Assembly: GCA_021107345.1 (NCBI GenBank)
Contig: JAIOSX010000070.1
Location: 1 to 14,079, forward strand
Direction of reading: 5' to 3'
DNA from: Candidatus Aegiribacteria sp.
Lineage (GTDB): Bacteria; Fermentibacterota; Fermentibacteria; Fermentibacterales; Fermentibacteraceae
Length of the DNA stretch: 14,079 bases
Shown: piece after piece, positions 1 through 7,146 of the stretch
Layout of the letters: the number at the start of each line of letters is the position of its first letter
Position numbering within the stretch: position 1 is the stretch's first letter
Notes under the pieces: generated by a model
The model's input: only the letters and a program-made list of their open reading frames with translations
What the model was told of the DNA's origin: nothing
Databases searched by the model: none
Made by a program: the position numbers and the translations under genes

Positions 1-302
1 AAGGTGCTTTCAGGTATATCCACTGCAATTATTGACCCTATGACTGCCCCGACCATAGCAGAGATACCAAGCTTTAAGCCCTGCCTTATGTCCCTGAAAC
101 CATGCCTTCTGAAGTTTTTGACGGCAATAATGTTCTGAATAAGAACAGCTATTCTGTTAGTCCCGTTAGCAGCAGTTGCAGGCAGCCCGCCAAGTATTAT
201 CAGAAGAGGTATTGTGAGAAAGGAGCCACCCCCGGCGTTGACATTAACAAATCCGGCGGCGATACCAGCCAGGAAAAGTAGTATTGCGTTAATTAGAGTC
301 AT
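1..302 (-). CDS. TSUP-family (TauE/SafE-type) membrane permease, N-terminal part
   Basis: Translating the minus strand from the ATG at 302 gives 100 residues that run off the left edge, so the gene is partial. Two hydrophobic stretches are visible at about residues 4-22 and 28-45, and a third begins near 78-94. The first stretch ends in NVNAGGGS (residues 20-27), followed by NGTNR (46-50). These Gly/Asn motifs are typical of the sulfite exporter TauE/SafE (TSUP) family, which are inner-membrane carriers for sulfur oxyanions or small organosulfonates. The upstream GGAAG is a modest ribosome site. It is transcribed divergently from the lipoprotein gene at 440. The substrate cannot be told from this fragment. 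The family call is fairly secure; the function is not. Confidence 0.85.
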   Translation of the reverse strand, partial: MTLINAILLFLAGIAAGFVNVNAGGGSFLTIPLLIILGGLPATAANGTNRIAVLIQNIIAVKNFRRHGFRDIRQGLKLGISAMVGAVIGSIIAVDIPEST

Positions 303-390
303 TCCATATTATCTTCCGTAGTGAGTTAAGTATCGACACTAACAGGGGAACAGGATTTCGCCAAGGTTTTCAGTAAACGTGAAATTCCTT

Positions 391-419
391 TTTCCACAAG
401 CAGTATGTAATGATATAGA
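391..419 (+). promoter_or_regulatory. possible sigma-70 promoter for the 440 lipoprotein gene
   Basis: TTTCCA (391-396) and TATAGA (414-419) are separated by 17 bases, 21 bases before the ATG at 440. Both hexamers are imperfect, so this is a weak call. Confidence 0.3.
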
Positions 420-439
420 GTTACAATGAAGGGGGAATA

Positions 440-814
440 ATGTTAAAATTTACAATTGCACTGATTTCGCTTACTGTTTTCGCTCTTGCAATATCATGCG
501 GAGCAGAAGTACCCGCCGACCCTGCGGAAATAGCGGAAGGAATGTTCGAAGCTGCACAGGCCCGTGACTACGATAAAATGAGGAGTTACATGTCAGCGGA
601 AATGCAGGCAGAATTTAACGATGCTTTGCTCAATAGAATTGAAATTGTATCCTTCTCCATAGATGAGATTGATTATTCGAACGATAGCACAGAGGTAGAA
701 ATCGATTATACGATTACAATCAGGGAAATCGATTCCGGCGAGACGGACACCGATGATGATGATATGGACATGGAACTGAATTCTAATGGGGAATGGAAAA
801 TCACCGACATGTAG
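440..814 (+). CDS. small lipoprotein, DUF4878-like
   Basis: A 124-residue protein with a short N-terminal hydrophobic signal (residues 4-19) ending in AIS-C20, a plausible lipobox, so it is probably lipidated on Cys20 and exported. The mature part begins with a helical segment at about 25-60 (DPAEIAEGMFEAAQARDYDKM) that resembles the start of DUF4878/NTF2-like lipoproteins, in which a helix precedes a curved beta sheet. Alternating beta-type strands follow, with a very acidic stretch at about 103-113. A GGGGGA run just before the ATG serves as the ribosome site. It is followed by a hairpin and then the PH-like gene on the same strand. The function is unknown, and the DUF4878 assignment is tentative because it rests on pattern only. 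Confidence 0.75.
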   Translation: MLKFTIALISLTVFALAISCGAEVPADPAEIAEGMFEAAQARDYDKMRSYMSAEMQAEFNDALLNRIEIVSFSIDEIDYSNDSTEVEIDYTITIREIDSGETDTDDDDMDMELNSNGEWKITDM

Positions 815-831
815 CAGGCTCCGAAGCCTGC
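814..831 (+). repeat. intercistronic hairpin
   Basis: A perfect 7-bp stem, GCAGGCT with AGCCTGC, closes a CCGA loop and starts on the last base of the stop codon of the upstream gene. No T-run follows (the next bases are AATAATAAAG), so it is more likely a 3'-end stabiliser or attenuator between the two genes than a full intrinsic terminator. Confidence 0.55.
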
Positions 832-840
832 AATAATAAA

Positions 841-845
841 GAGGG
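841..845 (+). promoter_or_regulatory. ribosome binding site that decides the start at 855
   Basis: GAGGG (841-845) directly abuts the ATG at 846, which is too close for initiation. It lies 9 bases before the ATG at 855, so the second ATG is the better start. Confidence 0.5.
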
Positions 846-854
846 ATGAAACTT

Positions 855-1298
855 ATGCCCGTTTCAAACTATTTTATAATTGGTTCGGTACTTCTGGCTG
901 CTGGTCTTGTATTTCTGATTAGAAAACTTCTTAGAACCGCAATGGCAGAGGTGTATGCCCAATACCCGGAACATGTGCGTATTCTTACTTCCCCCATGGC
1001 GAACATTTTCGGGATTCAATCCAAGGGGATGAAACAGATAAGGGGTAACGGTATTCTTCTGCTGACAGCTTCTCAGCTTTACTTCAGGATGCTTCTGCCC
1101 AAAAAGGAACTTCTGGTGCCGCTTCGGAGCATTACATCTGTCGAGACTCCAAAGAGTTTTCTGGGGAAAACCAAGGGAAGGAAACTTCTTAAAGTTGATT
1201 TCAGGAATGATGTCGAGGGTACGGATTCCGCTGCCTGGCTAGTTCCGGATCTTGAAAAATGGGTTGAAGCCATCAGAGGATCAGCAGAGCTTAACTGA
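855..1298 (+). CDS. membrane-anchored PH-like domain protein, hypothetical
   Basis: A 147-residue protein read from the ATG at 855; the in-frame ATG at 846 adds three residues but sits against the ribosome site. One N-terminal transmembrane helix (about residues 4-22) is followed by a short basic or amphipathic linker. The remaining region, about 60-145, has beta-strand patterning and ends in a Trp-containing helix (LVPDLEKWVEAI). This resembles bacterial PH/GRAM-like folds, which usually sit on the inner face of the membrane. The gene ends by overlapping the stop of the convergent PUR-SANT gene by 8 bases. I do not recognise a named family. The PH-like reading is an inference from pattern (LLLTASQLYF, PLRSITSVE). 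Confidence 0.7.
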   Translation: MPVSNYFIIGSVLLAAGLVFLIRKLLRTAMAEVYAQYPEHVRILTSPMANIFGIQSKGMKQIRGNGILLLTASQLYFRMLLPKKELLVPLRSITSVETPKSFLGKTKGRKLLKVDFRNDVEGTDSAAWLVPDLEKWVEAIRGSAELN

Positions 1299-1749
1299 CA
1301 ATCGCTTTTTCTTCCTTCGGTGCTTCTATCAGTTCCAGTTTTTCGAGCCTGAGAGTGATCGCATAGGCACTTCTTTTCAGTAATAGAGCGATAGCATCTC
1401 GTTCCGTACCTTTGCTGAATTCATTCCGCAGGATATCCTCTTCTTCCTCTGTCCAGGTTTTTCCACTGCGTTCGTATTTGCCCGAGGGACCTTCATGCGG
1501 CAGCTCACCTCTTTTTTCTACCGCCAGCCTGAGATCTGCGGCAGCTTCAGATATCATGCTGCTGATTTCTTCAAGGTTTTCTTCAAACAGGAATATCCTG
1601 TTCTGGTCGAAGCCGGTATCAGATACTCTGCGGGATTCAGTTATGGAAATGTAGAACCTGTCGTTTACCGCCTGTCTTACATCTATGAAGTAAGTAGTTC
1701 TTCCGGCCGAGACCCTTCCGCAGAACAGTGACGCGTTTTCGATGCTCAT
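1291..1749 (-). CDS. PUR/DUF3276 nucleic-acid-binding protein fused to a Myb/SANT-like HTH
   Basis: A 152-residue protein. Residues about 9-69 match the bacterial PUR-alpha-like (DUF3276) fold: a GRVSAGRTTYFIDVR strand pair, FYISITESRR, then RIFLFEENLEEI and a helix. Family members bind single-stranded DNA or RNA. A charged linker follows (about 75-96), then a Myb/SANT-like segment (97-140) with WTEEEEDILRNEF, a Lys/Gly turn and a recognition-type helix (RSAYAITLRLEKL). AAAGGAGAA gives a strong ribosome site before the ATG at 1749. The gene is divergent from the YgiQ gene and convergent with the PH-like gene, overlapping it by 8 bases. The usual short DUF3276 proteins I know consist of the PUR module alone, so the added HTH is unusual. 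A role in nucleic-acid binding is likely; the target is unknown. Confidence 0.85.
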   Translation of the reverse strand: MSIENASLFCGRVSAGRTTYFIDVRQAVNDRFYISITESRRVSDTGFDQNRIFLFEENLEEISSMISEAAADLRLAVEKRGELPHEGPSGKYERSGKTWTEEEEDILRNEFSKGTERDAIALLLKRSAYAITLRLEKLELIEAPKEEKAIVS

Positions 1750-1787
1750 TTCTATTCTCCTTTCAACGTAAACATTCGTTCACTACC

Positions 1788-1816
1788 AGTGTCGGCTTTT
1801 TTGGAGGGCTTGTCAA
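1788..1816 (-). promoter_or_regulatory. possible promoter for the PUR-SANT gene
   Basis: On the minus strand a perfect TTGACA (1816-1811) is followed after 17 bases by GACACT (1793-1788), a poor -10. The same bases read on the plus strand give TTGTCA, so the divergent ygiQ promoter could share this site. The -35 is convincing; the -10 is not. Confidence 0.35.
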
Positions 1817-1868
1817 CACCTGCCCTGATTAAGTACTTTCTTTTGTCAGGAAGGAACAGGGAGAAATT

Positions 1869-3584
1869 ATGATAAAAACGGCTCCGTTTCTGCCGGTTAC
1901 CAGGAAGGAAATGGAATTCCTGGGATGGGATACGTGTGATATCATCCTGGTTACAGGTGATGCATATGTAGATCATCCTTCCTTCGGAGCGGCTCTCATC
2001 GGCAGGTACCTGGAGAGCAGGGGATACAGGGTGGGGGTTATTCCGCAACCTGATATCTCATCAACAGAGGGATTTCTGCAACTGGGCATTCCTGAGCTTT
2101 TCGTGGGAATAACCTCCGGTGCCATGGACTCAATGGTGAATCACTACACATCACTGAACAGAATCCGCTCCAACGATGCCTATTCCGAAGGGGGGAAACC
2201 GGGGAAAAGACCTGACAGAGCACTGCTGAAATATGTAAACCTGGTTCAGAGAGCAATGCCGGGAGTTCCGGTGGTAATTGGAGGTATTGAGGCAAGCCTG
2301 AGAAGGTTCAGTCATTACGATTACTGGAGTGACAGGGTAAGGAAATCGATTCTACTTGATACAAAGGCAAGTATTCTTGTATACGGAATGGGTGAGAGGG
2401 CGGCTGGTTCCATAGCCGATGCCCTCTCCTCCGGACGAGATATTCATGGAATCAGAGGTACCGCAATCTACACCAGTGTGAAAACCCTTGGTGGGATGGA
2501 TACCGGAAAGCATATCGAATTGCCTTCTCATGAGGAGGTTTCAAACAGTTCCGATGCGTTCATGGAAATGACGAAAATGCTGGAAAGTGAGATTAGTCCC
2601 TGTTCCGGCTCAACTGTCATTCAGAGAGCTGACAGCCGTGCTGTTGTCGTATACCCGCCCCAGTATCCATTAAGCACCGAAGAGATGGATAGGATATACG
2701 AACTTCCATACGCCCGGGAACCCCATCCTGTTTACACTGATGAGATTCCGGCGTTCAGGATGATACAGAATTCAATAACGGTTGTTCGCGGATGTGCGGG
2801 AGGCTGCAGTTTTTGCGCCCTGGGGCTGCACCAGGGGAAGCTGATAAGCAGCAGGAGCCGGGCTTCTGTCCTGCGGGAAGTAGAGACGCTTAAAAGGAAG
2901 CGGTATTTCAGTGGAACAGTCACCGATCTGGGCGGACCCACCGCGAATCTTTACGGTCTTGGCTGTGCAGGTGATGGTAACCTTAAAAAATGCAGGAGAT
3001 ATTCGTGTCTTTATCCTGATATCTGTGAGAATTTCAGAACGGATCACAGCCCGTATATAGAACTTCTGAAAGCCGTCTTGGAGATCAGTGGTGTACGGAA
3101 TGTCTTTGTATCCAGCGGTATACGACACGATGTAGCTCTGCGAGATAAGAGCTTCATCGAAAAGCTGGTAAAGGATAATGTGTCAGGATACCTGAAAATC
3201 GCCCCGGAGCACTTCGCACCTGAAGTTCTGAAACTGATGAGGAAACCATCCCCTGATCTCTGGAGGAAATTCAAGAAGCTTTTCGAAAGCCTCTCAAGAG
3301 AAGCCGGCAGGGAACAGTACATTGAACCTTATATACTTGTTGCCTTCCCTGGTTGCGATTTGAATCATATGCACATGGCCGCAGATGAGCTGAGAAGGCA
3401 GAACATGCGACCGGAAAAAGCTCAGATATTTCTTCCCACACCCATGACCATGGCAACGGCAATGTATCATACCGGTATCAACCCGGAAACCGGAATGCAG
3501 ATCTATGTGGCTCGAAAGCCTTCACAGAAAAAGCGTCAGATTGAAGTTCTTCCCGGCCACTTCGGGGAGAAAAGAAGCAAATAG
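1869..3584 (+). CDS. ygiQ: YgiQ-family (UPF0313) radical SAM protein
   Basis: A 571-residue protein. Residues about 24-62 (DIILVTGDAYVDHPSFG..) form the N-terminal Rossmann/B12-binding-like region typical of YgiQ. The radical SAM motif is at Cys309, Cys313 and Cys316 (RGCAGGCSFCALGLHQG), the ligands of a [4Fe-4S] cluster that cleaves S-adenosylmethionine. Downstream come VTDLGGPTANLYGLGC and a Cys-rich CRRYSCLYPDIC segment, both hallmarks of this family. The C-terminal domain has KIAPEHFAPEVLKLMRKPS and TPMTMATAMYHTGINP. GGGAGA precedes the ATG. At 571 residues it is on the short side, as many homologues carry a longer basic C-terminal tail. It is probably monocistronic, since a stem-loop follows. 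The reaction of YgiQ proteins is not established, so only the family is certain. Confidence 0.95.
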   Translation: MIKTAPFLPVTRKEMEFLGWDTCDIILVTGDAYVDHPSFGAALIGRYLESRGYRVGVIPQPDISSTEGFLQLGIPELFVGITSGAMDSMVNHYTSLNRIRSNDAYSEGGKPGKRPDRALLKYVNLVQRAMPGVPVVIGGIEASLRRFSHYDYWSDRVRKSILLDTKASILVYGMGERAAGSIADALSSGRDIHGIRGTAIYTSVKTLGGMDTGKHIELPSHEEVSNSSDAFMEMTKMLESEISPCSGSTVIQRADSRAVVVYPPQYPLSTEEMDRIYELPYAREPHPVYTDEIPAFRMIQNSITVVRGCAGGCSFCALGLHQGKLISSRSRASVLREVETLKRKRYFSGTVTDLGGPTANLYGLGCAGDGNLKKCRRYSCLYPDICENFRTDHSPYIELLKAVLEISGVRNVFVSSGIRHDVALRDKSFIEKLVKDNVSGYLKIAPEHFAPEVLKLMRKPSPDLWRKFKKLFESLSREAGREQYIEPYILVAFPGCDLNHMHMAADELRRQNMRPEKAQIFLPTPMTMATAMYHTGINPETGMQIYVARKPSQKKRQIEVLPGHFGEKRSK

Positions 3585-3610
3585 GTGCAAAAGGCATTTT
3601 ATACTTCATT

Positions 3611-3648
3611 ACTTCTATAAGCGAATTCAATTCCGCTCCAGAAGTTTT
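3611..3648 (+). terminator. possible terminator after ygiQ
   Basis: A nested stem-loop: outer arms ACTTCT (3611-3616) and AGAAGT (3640-3645), inner arms AGCG (3620-3623) and CGCT (3634-3637), followed by TTTT from 3645. It is A/T-rich with an internal loop, so termination would be weak. Its position between ygiQ and the cofactor operon fits. Confidence 0.4.
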
Positions 3649-3673
3649 CAAATTTAACGGCTTGCGTTATGTT
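3645..3673 (+). promoter_or_regulatory. possible promoter of the cofactor operon
   Basis: TTTTCA (3645-3650), a 17-base spacer and TATGTT (3668-3673) match the sigma-70 consensus 4 of 6 at each hexamer. The -10 falls inside the left half of the ModE-like palindrome, as expected for a repressible promoter. Confidence 0.35.
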
Positions 3674-3687
3674 CCGCAGGTATAACC
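3665..3687 (+). promoter_or_regulatory. candidate ModE-type operator
   Basis: An inverted repeat CGTTAT-N11-ATAACC, with GTTAT (3666-3670) mirrored by ATAAC (3682-3686). It resembles the E. coli ModE box, which as I recall it is CGTTAT and ATAACG halves about 12 bases apart. It lies 23 bases before the start of a gene encoding a ModE-type DNA-binding domain, so autoregulation of the operon is plausible. Binding is inferred. Confidence 0.5.
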
Positions 3688-3701
3688 ACAAATTATTGAA
3701 C

Positions 3702-3705
3702 GGAG
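3702..3705 (+). promoter_or_regulatory. ribosome binding site supporting a TTG start
   Basis: GGAG (3702-3705) lies 4 bases before TTG at 3710. No ATG or GTG is available upstream before the in-frame TAA at 3683, so TTG is the only credible start. Confidence 0.5.
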
Positions 3706-3709
3706 CATT

Positions 3710-4516
3710 TTGGGAAAAAGGATAGTTATTTCCTCGGATCGCAGAAAACTTGGTAAAACCATCATTGCTGAACGTCTCATTATAGAATTGACGGCAACCG
3801 GTCTGACGGTTGCATGTGTTAAACTGTCACATCAGGGACACGGGCCTGCCGGAATCAGCGACGGGCCGGGATCCATCGGTACCGACACTCACCGTTTCAA
3901 GGCAGCCGGCGCTTCAAAGGTTATGTTTTACAGTTATTCAACAGTAGACGAACTTGAACGCGCTCTGGGTGGGTTTTCGTTTCCCGTGGATATAGTGATT
4001 TACGAGAGCAACTCGATTATTAATCTGTTGAATCCTGATTTTCATATTCACATACGTTCAGATTCCGGTCAGAAGCATTCTGCGGAAGGACTCGAGCTGA
4101 GAGCGGACATCACATCAGATGGTCCGGTATCCTCGGAAGATGCTGATAAGATAGCCAAACTGGTGCCGGGATTAATGCGTATAGGTGATTATTCTCCCAT
4201 AACAATTGGTGGCAAACACTGGCTGAACCTTTATGGAAAGCCCCTCTTTGGTGAGGGGAGGATGGATCTCCTGAAGACTGTACGTGAGACAGGTTCAATA
4301 TTGCAGGCTGCAAAGAAAACCGGTATCCAGTACAAGAGAGCCTGGGTACTGCTGCACGACGCGGAACAGCGGCTTGGCGCAAAATTACTTTACAGTGACA
4401 GGGGGGGAGCTGGAGGTGGGGGGACAAGCATTACTCCGCTGGCGGAGACTCTGCTCCACATCTGGGAAAAGTCTGAGGAGGATTTCAACAGCCTCCTGGA
4501 CAGGCTGGAGGTATGA
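3710..4516 (+). CDS. MobB-like P-loop domain fused to ModE-type DNA-binding domain
   Basis: A 268-residue, two-part protein starting at TTG. Residues 1 to about 150 look like MobB, the GTP-binding partner of MobA: a P-loop region SSDRRKLGKT (8-17), a CVKLSHQGHG strand-loop (36-45), DTHRFKAAGASKVM (59-72) and DIVIYESNS (94-102). The first glycine of the Walker A motif is Asp10, though GKT is intact. Residues about 185-268 match the ModE N-terminal winged helix: RETGSILQAAKKTGIQYKRAW as the helix-turn-helix, then a Gly-rich wing RGGAGGGG (231-238) and ITPLAETLL. There is no Mop/TOBE molybdate-binding domain. It is the first gene of the cofactor operon and its stop overlaps moeA. It probably regulates Mo/W genes, with the P-loop domain as a possible sensor; that role is inferred. 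Confidence 0.85.
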   Translation: MGKRIVISSDRRKLGKTIIAERLIIELTATGLTVACVKLSHQGHGPAGISDGPGSIGTDTHRFKAAGASKVMFYSYSTVDELERALGGFSFPVDIVIYESNSIINLLNPDFHIHIRSDSGQKHSAEGLELRADITSDGPVSSEDADKIAKLVPGLMRIGDYSPITIGGKHWLNLYGKPLFGEGRMDLLKTVRETGSILQAAKKTGIQYKRAWVLLHDAEQRLGAKLLYSDRGGAGGGGTSITPLAETLLHIWEKSEEDFNSLLDRLEV

Positions 4517-5727
4517 TGATACCGTTCGAGGAAGCACTGAAACTGGTACTTGATAATTCAGGTGAACCTGAGGTGGAGGAAGCATCCATTGATGCGGCTG
4601 TCGGTCACGTTCTGGCTTCCGACGTTTATTCGGATATAGATATGCCGCCTTTCAACCGGTCGGCAATGGATGGATTTGCCATTTCAGGAAATGAACTGAG
4701 GCACGAACTTCTTGAGGAAATCGTCGCCGGTGATGCGCGGGAAATCAGAGTAAAACCTGGTCTTGGATGCCCGATAATGACCGGAGCTCCGGTACCTGAA
4801 GGAGCGGACAGGATCGTAATCGTAGAGGAAACCGTTGTTGAGGACTCCGTTCTTTACCTTAAAAAGGTGCCGTCCGAGGGAGCGAACATCTGCTGGAAAG
4901 GCGAAGACATCAAAAAGGGGCATATAGTGCTGGAACACGGTACAAGATTGTCCCATCAGCACATGGGCATTGCAGCCATGGCGGGAAGGAGTGTACTGCC
5001 GGTTTTCAGAAAACCCCGCATTGCCGTGGTAACTACCGGCACCGAAATCGTTCCCCCAACATGGATACCTTCACCGGGGCAGGTAAGGAACGCAAATATG
5101 CCGCTGATAACATCTCAGCTGTCGATGAACGGCTTTCCAACCGCGGTATCAGTTCATTCCGCCGACGATCCCAATTCCCTCAGGGCAACTTTCAGCCAAT
5201 TTCTGAACTTCAGTGATGTTCTTGTAGTGGCTGGAGGAGTTTCAAGGGGTACAAGGGATTTCGTTCCATCAGTTTTTGAATCACTAGGCGCGAGAATTCA
5301 CTTCAGAATGGTCGCCCAGAAGCCCGGCAAACCTTTAACCTTCGGCAGCAGCGCCACTGGCAAACCTGTTTTCGGGCTGCCTGGCAATCCAGTTTCCGTA
5401 ATGGTAACAATCGAGGAGTACGTGCTTCCTCTACTGAGGAAAAGATCCGGCTTCAAGGGATACCACAAGCGAGTGTACCATGGTGAAATAACTTCTGACT
5501 ACAAAAAGAAACCGGGCAGACTTCATTTCCTCAGGGTTATTGCTTACAGGGAAGGCAGTGCCTGGAAGCTTCATCATCCTGATTCTTCCGGTTCCGGGGA
5601 CCTTATGAGCACCGTGAATGTCAATGCTCTTGCAATAGTCAGCGAAAATCAACTGAGTATTCAGTCCGGGGAAACACTGCCTTTCCACTTCTTCAGTTCC
5701 ACAGCAGGTGAGCTTGCCTTCTCATGA
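4516..5727 (+). CDS. moeA: MoeA, molybdopterin molybdotransferase
   Basis: A 403-residue cytosolic enzyme that inserts molybdate (or tungstate) into adenylylated molybdopterin, releasing AMP. Family motifs are complete: DMPPFNRSAMDGFA with Asp52, MTGAPVPEGADRIV (88-101), KGED with Asp131, TTGTEIV with Glu177, QVRNANMPLI (189-198), GGVSRGTRDFV (240-250) with Asp248, KPGKP (269-273) and GLPGNPVS (287-294). A beta-rich domain IV closes the protein, containing GSGDLMS. Two adjacent ATGs (4513 and 4516) are possible. GGAGG at 4507-4511 is 1 base from the first and 4 from the second, so 4516 is preferred. The start overlaps the preceding stop and the end overlaps moaA by ATGA, indicating translational coupling. 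The identification is secure; the choice between molybdenum and tungsten is not visible. Confidence 0.95.
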   Translation: MIPFEEALKLVLDNSGEPEVEEASIDAAVGHVLASDVYSDIDMPPFNRSAMDGFAISGNELRHELLEEIVAGDAREIRVKPGLGCPIMTGAPVPEGADRIVIVEETVVEDSVLYLKKVPSEGANICWKGEDIKKGHIVLEHGTRLSHQHMGIAAMAGRSVLPVFRKPRIAVVTTGTEIVPPTWIPSPGQVRNANMPLITSQLSMNGFPTAVSVHSADDPNSLRATFSQFLNFSDVLVVAGGVSRGTRDFVPSVFESLGARIHFRMVAQKPGKPLTFGSSATGKPVFGLPGNPVSVMVTIEEYVLPLLRKRSGFKGYHKRVYHGEITSDYKKKPGRLHFLRVIAYREGSAWKLHHPDSSGSGDLMSTVNVNALAIVSENQLSIQSGETLPFHFFSSTAGELAFS

Positions 5728-6668
5728 TTGATTCAAAAGGGCGGAATATTGATTACCTCAGGCTTTCAGTCACTGACAGGTGTAATATCAGGTGTATTTA
5801 CTGCATGCCGGAATCTGGTGTTACTCTGGTTTCTCATGATGACGTTCTCACTGTGGATGAGACCATCCTTATAACCGGGATTATCATGAAAACGGCAGGT
5901 GTAAGAAAAGTAAGGATAACCGGCGGAGAACCGCTGGTAAGAAAAGGTCTCCTGGACATCGTGCGGGGAGTTTCAGGTCTCTGTCCCGGTGAGCTTGTGC
6001 TTACAACTAACGGGTTGCTGCTATGCAGTATGGCGCAGCAGCTTGCCGAAGCGGGAATAGAGAGGGTGAACATCAGCCTGGACAGCCTCAGGGATGACAG
6101 GATAAAGCGAATCTCCAGGAGGGATGTATCCCTGAAAGATATTGAAGGTGCAATTGAATCAGCATTCGATGCAGGTCTTGATCCTGTTAAGGTGAACTGC
6201 GTTGTCATGAGAAATATCAACGATGACGAAATAGCGGAGTTTATCAGATGGGGCGGTGAAACAGGCGTAACTGTCCGTTTCATTGAACATATGCCGTCAA
6301 GGCTTTCCGGTGACACATTCGTTTCAAGGGATGAGATAATCGAAAAGGCTCTTGTCCTCGGTAAAATCGTCAGACAGAGCGACTCCGGCACATCAGGTAT
6401 CTACATTTATGAGGACACCGGACAGACCTTTGGCATAATTGCACCATTTTCTGATCCCATGTGCAGCTCCTGCAGTAGAATAAGGCTGTCAGCTCCGGGC
6501 GTACTGTATTCCTGTCTTGCAGAGGAAGAAGGAGTATCACTCATAGAGCTGCTGCGGAGTGATTCAGGCGATGAAATCGTTTCAGAGATGATCAGAGGAG
6601 CCGTAATGAGAAAACCTGATTCCCATGGCGGATGTGTCCGCGTAAAGATGTGGAGGATTGGCGGTTAG
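5724..6668 (+). CDS. moaA: MoaA, GTP 3',8-cyclase
   Basis: A 314-residue radical SAM enzyme that converts GTP to 3',8-cyclo-7,8-dihydro-GTP, the first step of molybdopterin synthesis. The N-terminal [4Fe-4S] cluster motif is Cys20, Cys24, Cys27 (DRCNIRCIYCMP). The SAM-binding ITGGEPLVR is near residues 72-80, and NISLDSL lies further on. The second, GTP-binding cluster is held by Cys247, Cys250 and Cys264 (CSSCSRIRLSAPG..YSC). The protein ends in Gly-Gly (WRIGG), the conserved tail that reaches into the active site. Length is close to the usual 320-330. The ATG overlaps the moeA stop by four bases, and GGTGAG upstream is a fair ribosome site. It works directly with MoaC encoded next to it. 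The call is secure. Confidence 0.97.
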   Translation: MIDSKGRNIDYLRLSVTDRCNIRCIYCMPESGVTLVSHDDVLTVDETILITGIIMKTAGVRKVRITGGEPLVRKGLLDIVRGVSGLCPGELVLTTNGLLLCSMAQQLAEAGIERVNISLDSLRDDRIKRISRRDVSLKDIEGAIESAFDAGLDPVKVNCVVMRNINDDEIAEFIRWGGETGVTVRFIEHMPSRLSGDTFVSRDEIIEKALVLGKIVRQSDSGTSGIYIYEDTGQTFGIIAPFSDPMCSSCSRIRLSAPGVLYSCLAEEEGVSLIELLRSDSGDEIVSEMIRGAVMRKPDSHGGCVRVKMWRIGG

Positions 6669-6672
6669 TGTT

Positions 6673-7146
6673 ATGAAGAAGATGTCCCATGTTGATGAAA
6701 ATGGATATGCGAGGATGGTCGATATTTCATCAAAGGAACCCACTGAAAGAACAGCCGTAGCCTCCGGGTATATCAAACTCGGCAGCAGCGCGTCTGCTGC
6801 CATCGATGGTGATGCCGTTCCCAAGGGTGAAGTATTCTCCACCGCGAGAATAGGCGCTATCACCGCGGTGAAGAGAACCTGGGAGACAATTCCACTGTGT
6901 CATCCACTAAGAATCGGCGGAGTGGATGTAAATTTTCGTAAGGATGGAAACACCGTTGAAGTCACCTGCACTGTAAAGGGTGTGGAATCAACGGGATTCG
7001 AGATGGAGGCTCTCACAGGCGTTACAACCGCACTTCTTATTATCTACGATATGACAAAAGCCCTGGACAGGGGCATGGAAATAGGAGAAGTGAGGCTGAT
7101 TCGGAAAAGCGGAGGAAAATCTGGAGAATACAAATGGCAAGGGTAA
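6673..7146 (+). CDS. moaC: MoaC, cyclic pyranopterin monophosphate synthase
   Basis: A 157-residue protein that turns the MoaA product into cPMP. Motifs are intact: SHVDENGYARMVDIS (5-19), KGEVFSTARIGAITAVKRTW (51-70) with catalytic-type Lys67, IPLCHPL (73-79), GFEMEALTGV (108-117) and YDMTKAL (125-131) with Asp126 and Lys129. I chose ATG at 6673, which has GGCGG eight bases upstream. An in-frame TTG at 6658 would add five residues and overlap moaA, but the family normally begins shortly before the S-H-x-D motif. The end overlaps the MOSC-MogA gene by 13 bases. It forms the cPMP-making pair with moaA, four bases upstream. The identification is secure; only the start is open. Confidence 0.95.
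   Translation: MKKMSHVDENGYARMVDISSKEPTERTAVASGYIKLGSSASAAIDGDAVPKGEVFSTARIGAITAVKRTWETIPLCHPLRIGGVDVNFRKDGNTVEVTCTVKGVESTGFEMEALTGVTTALLIIYDMTKALDRGMEIGEVRLIRKSGGKSGEYKWQG

Noticed and set aside
3585..3709. Possible Moco riboswitch before the cofactor operon
   Set aside because: The 125-base leader is explained by a small stem-loop and a ModE-like palindrome. I could not find the longer multi-stem architecture expected for that RNA class.
5834..6391. Minus-strand open frame of 185 codons
   Set aside because: It lies entirely inside moaA, is Ser/Ile-rich and has no motif; moaA is certain on the other strand.
6658..6672. TTG at 6658 as the moaC start
   Set aside because: It would overlap moaA with the GGAGG only one base away. 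The ATG at 6673 has better spacing and the expected family N-terminus.
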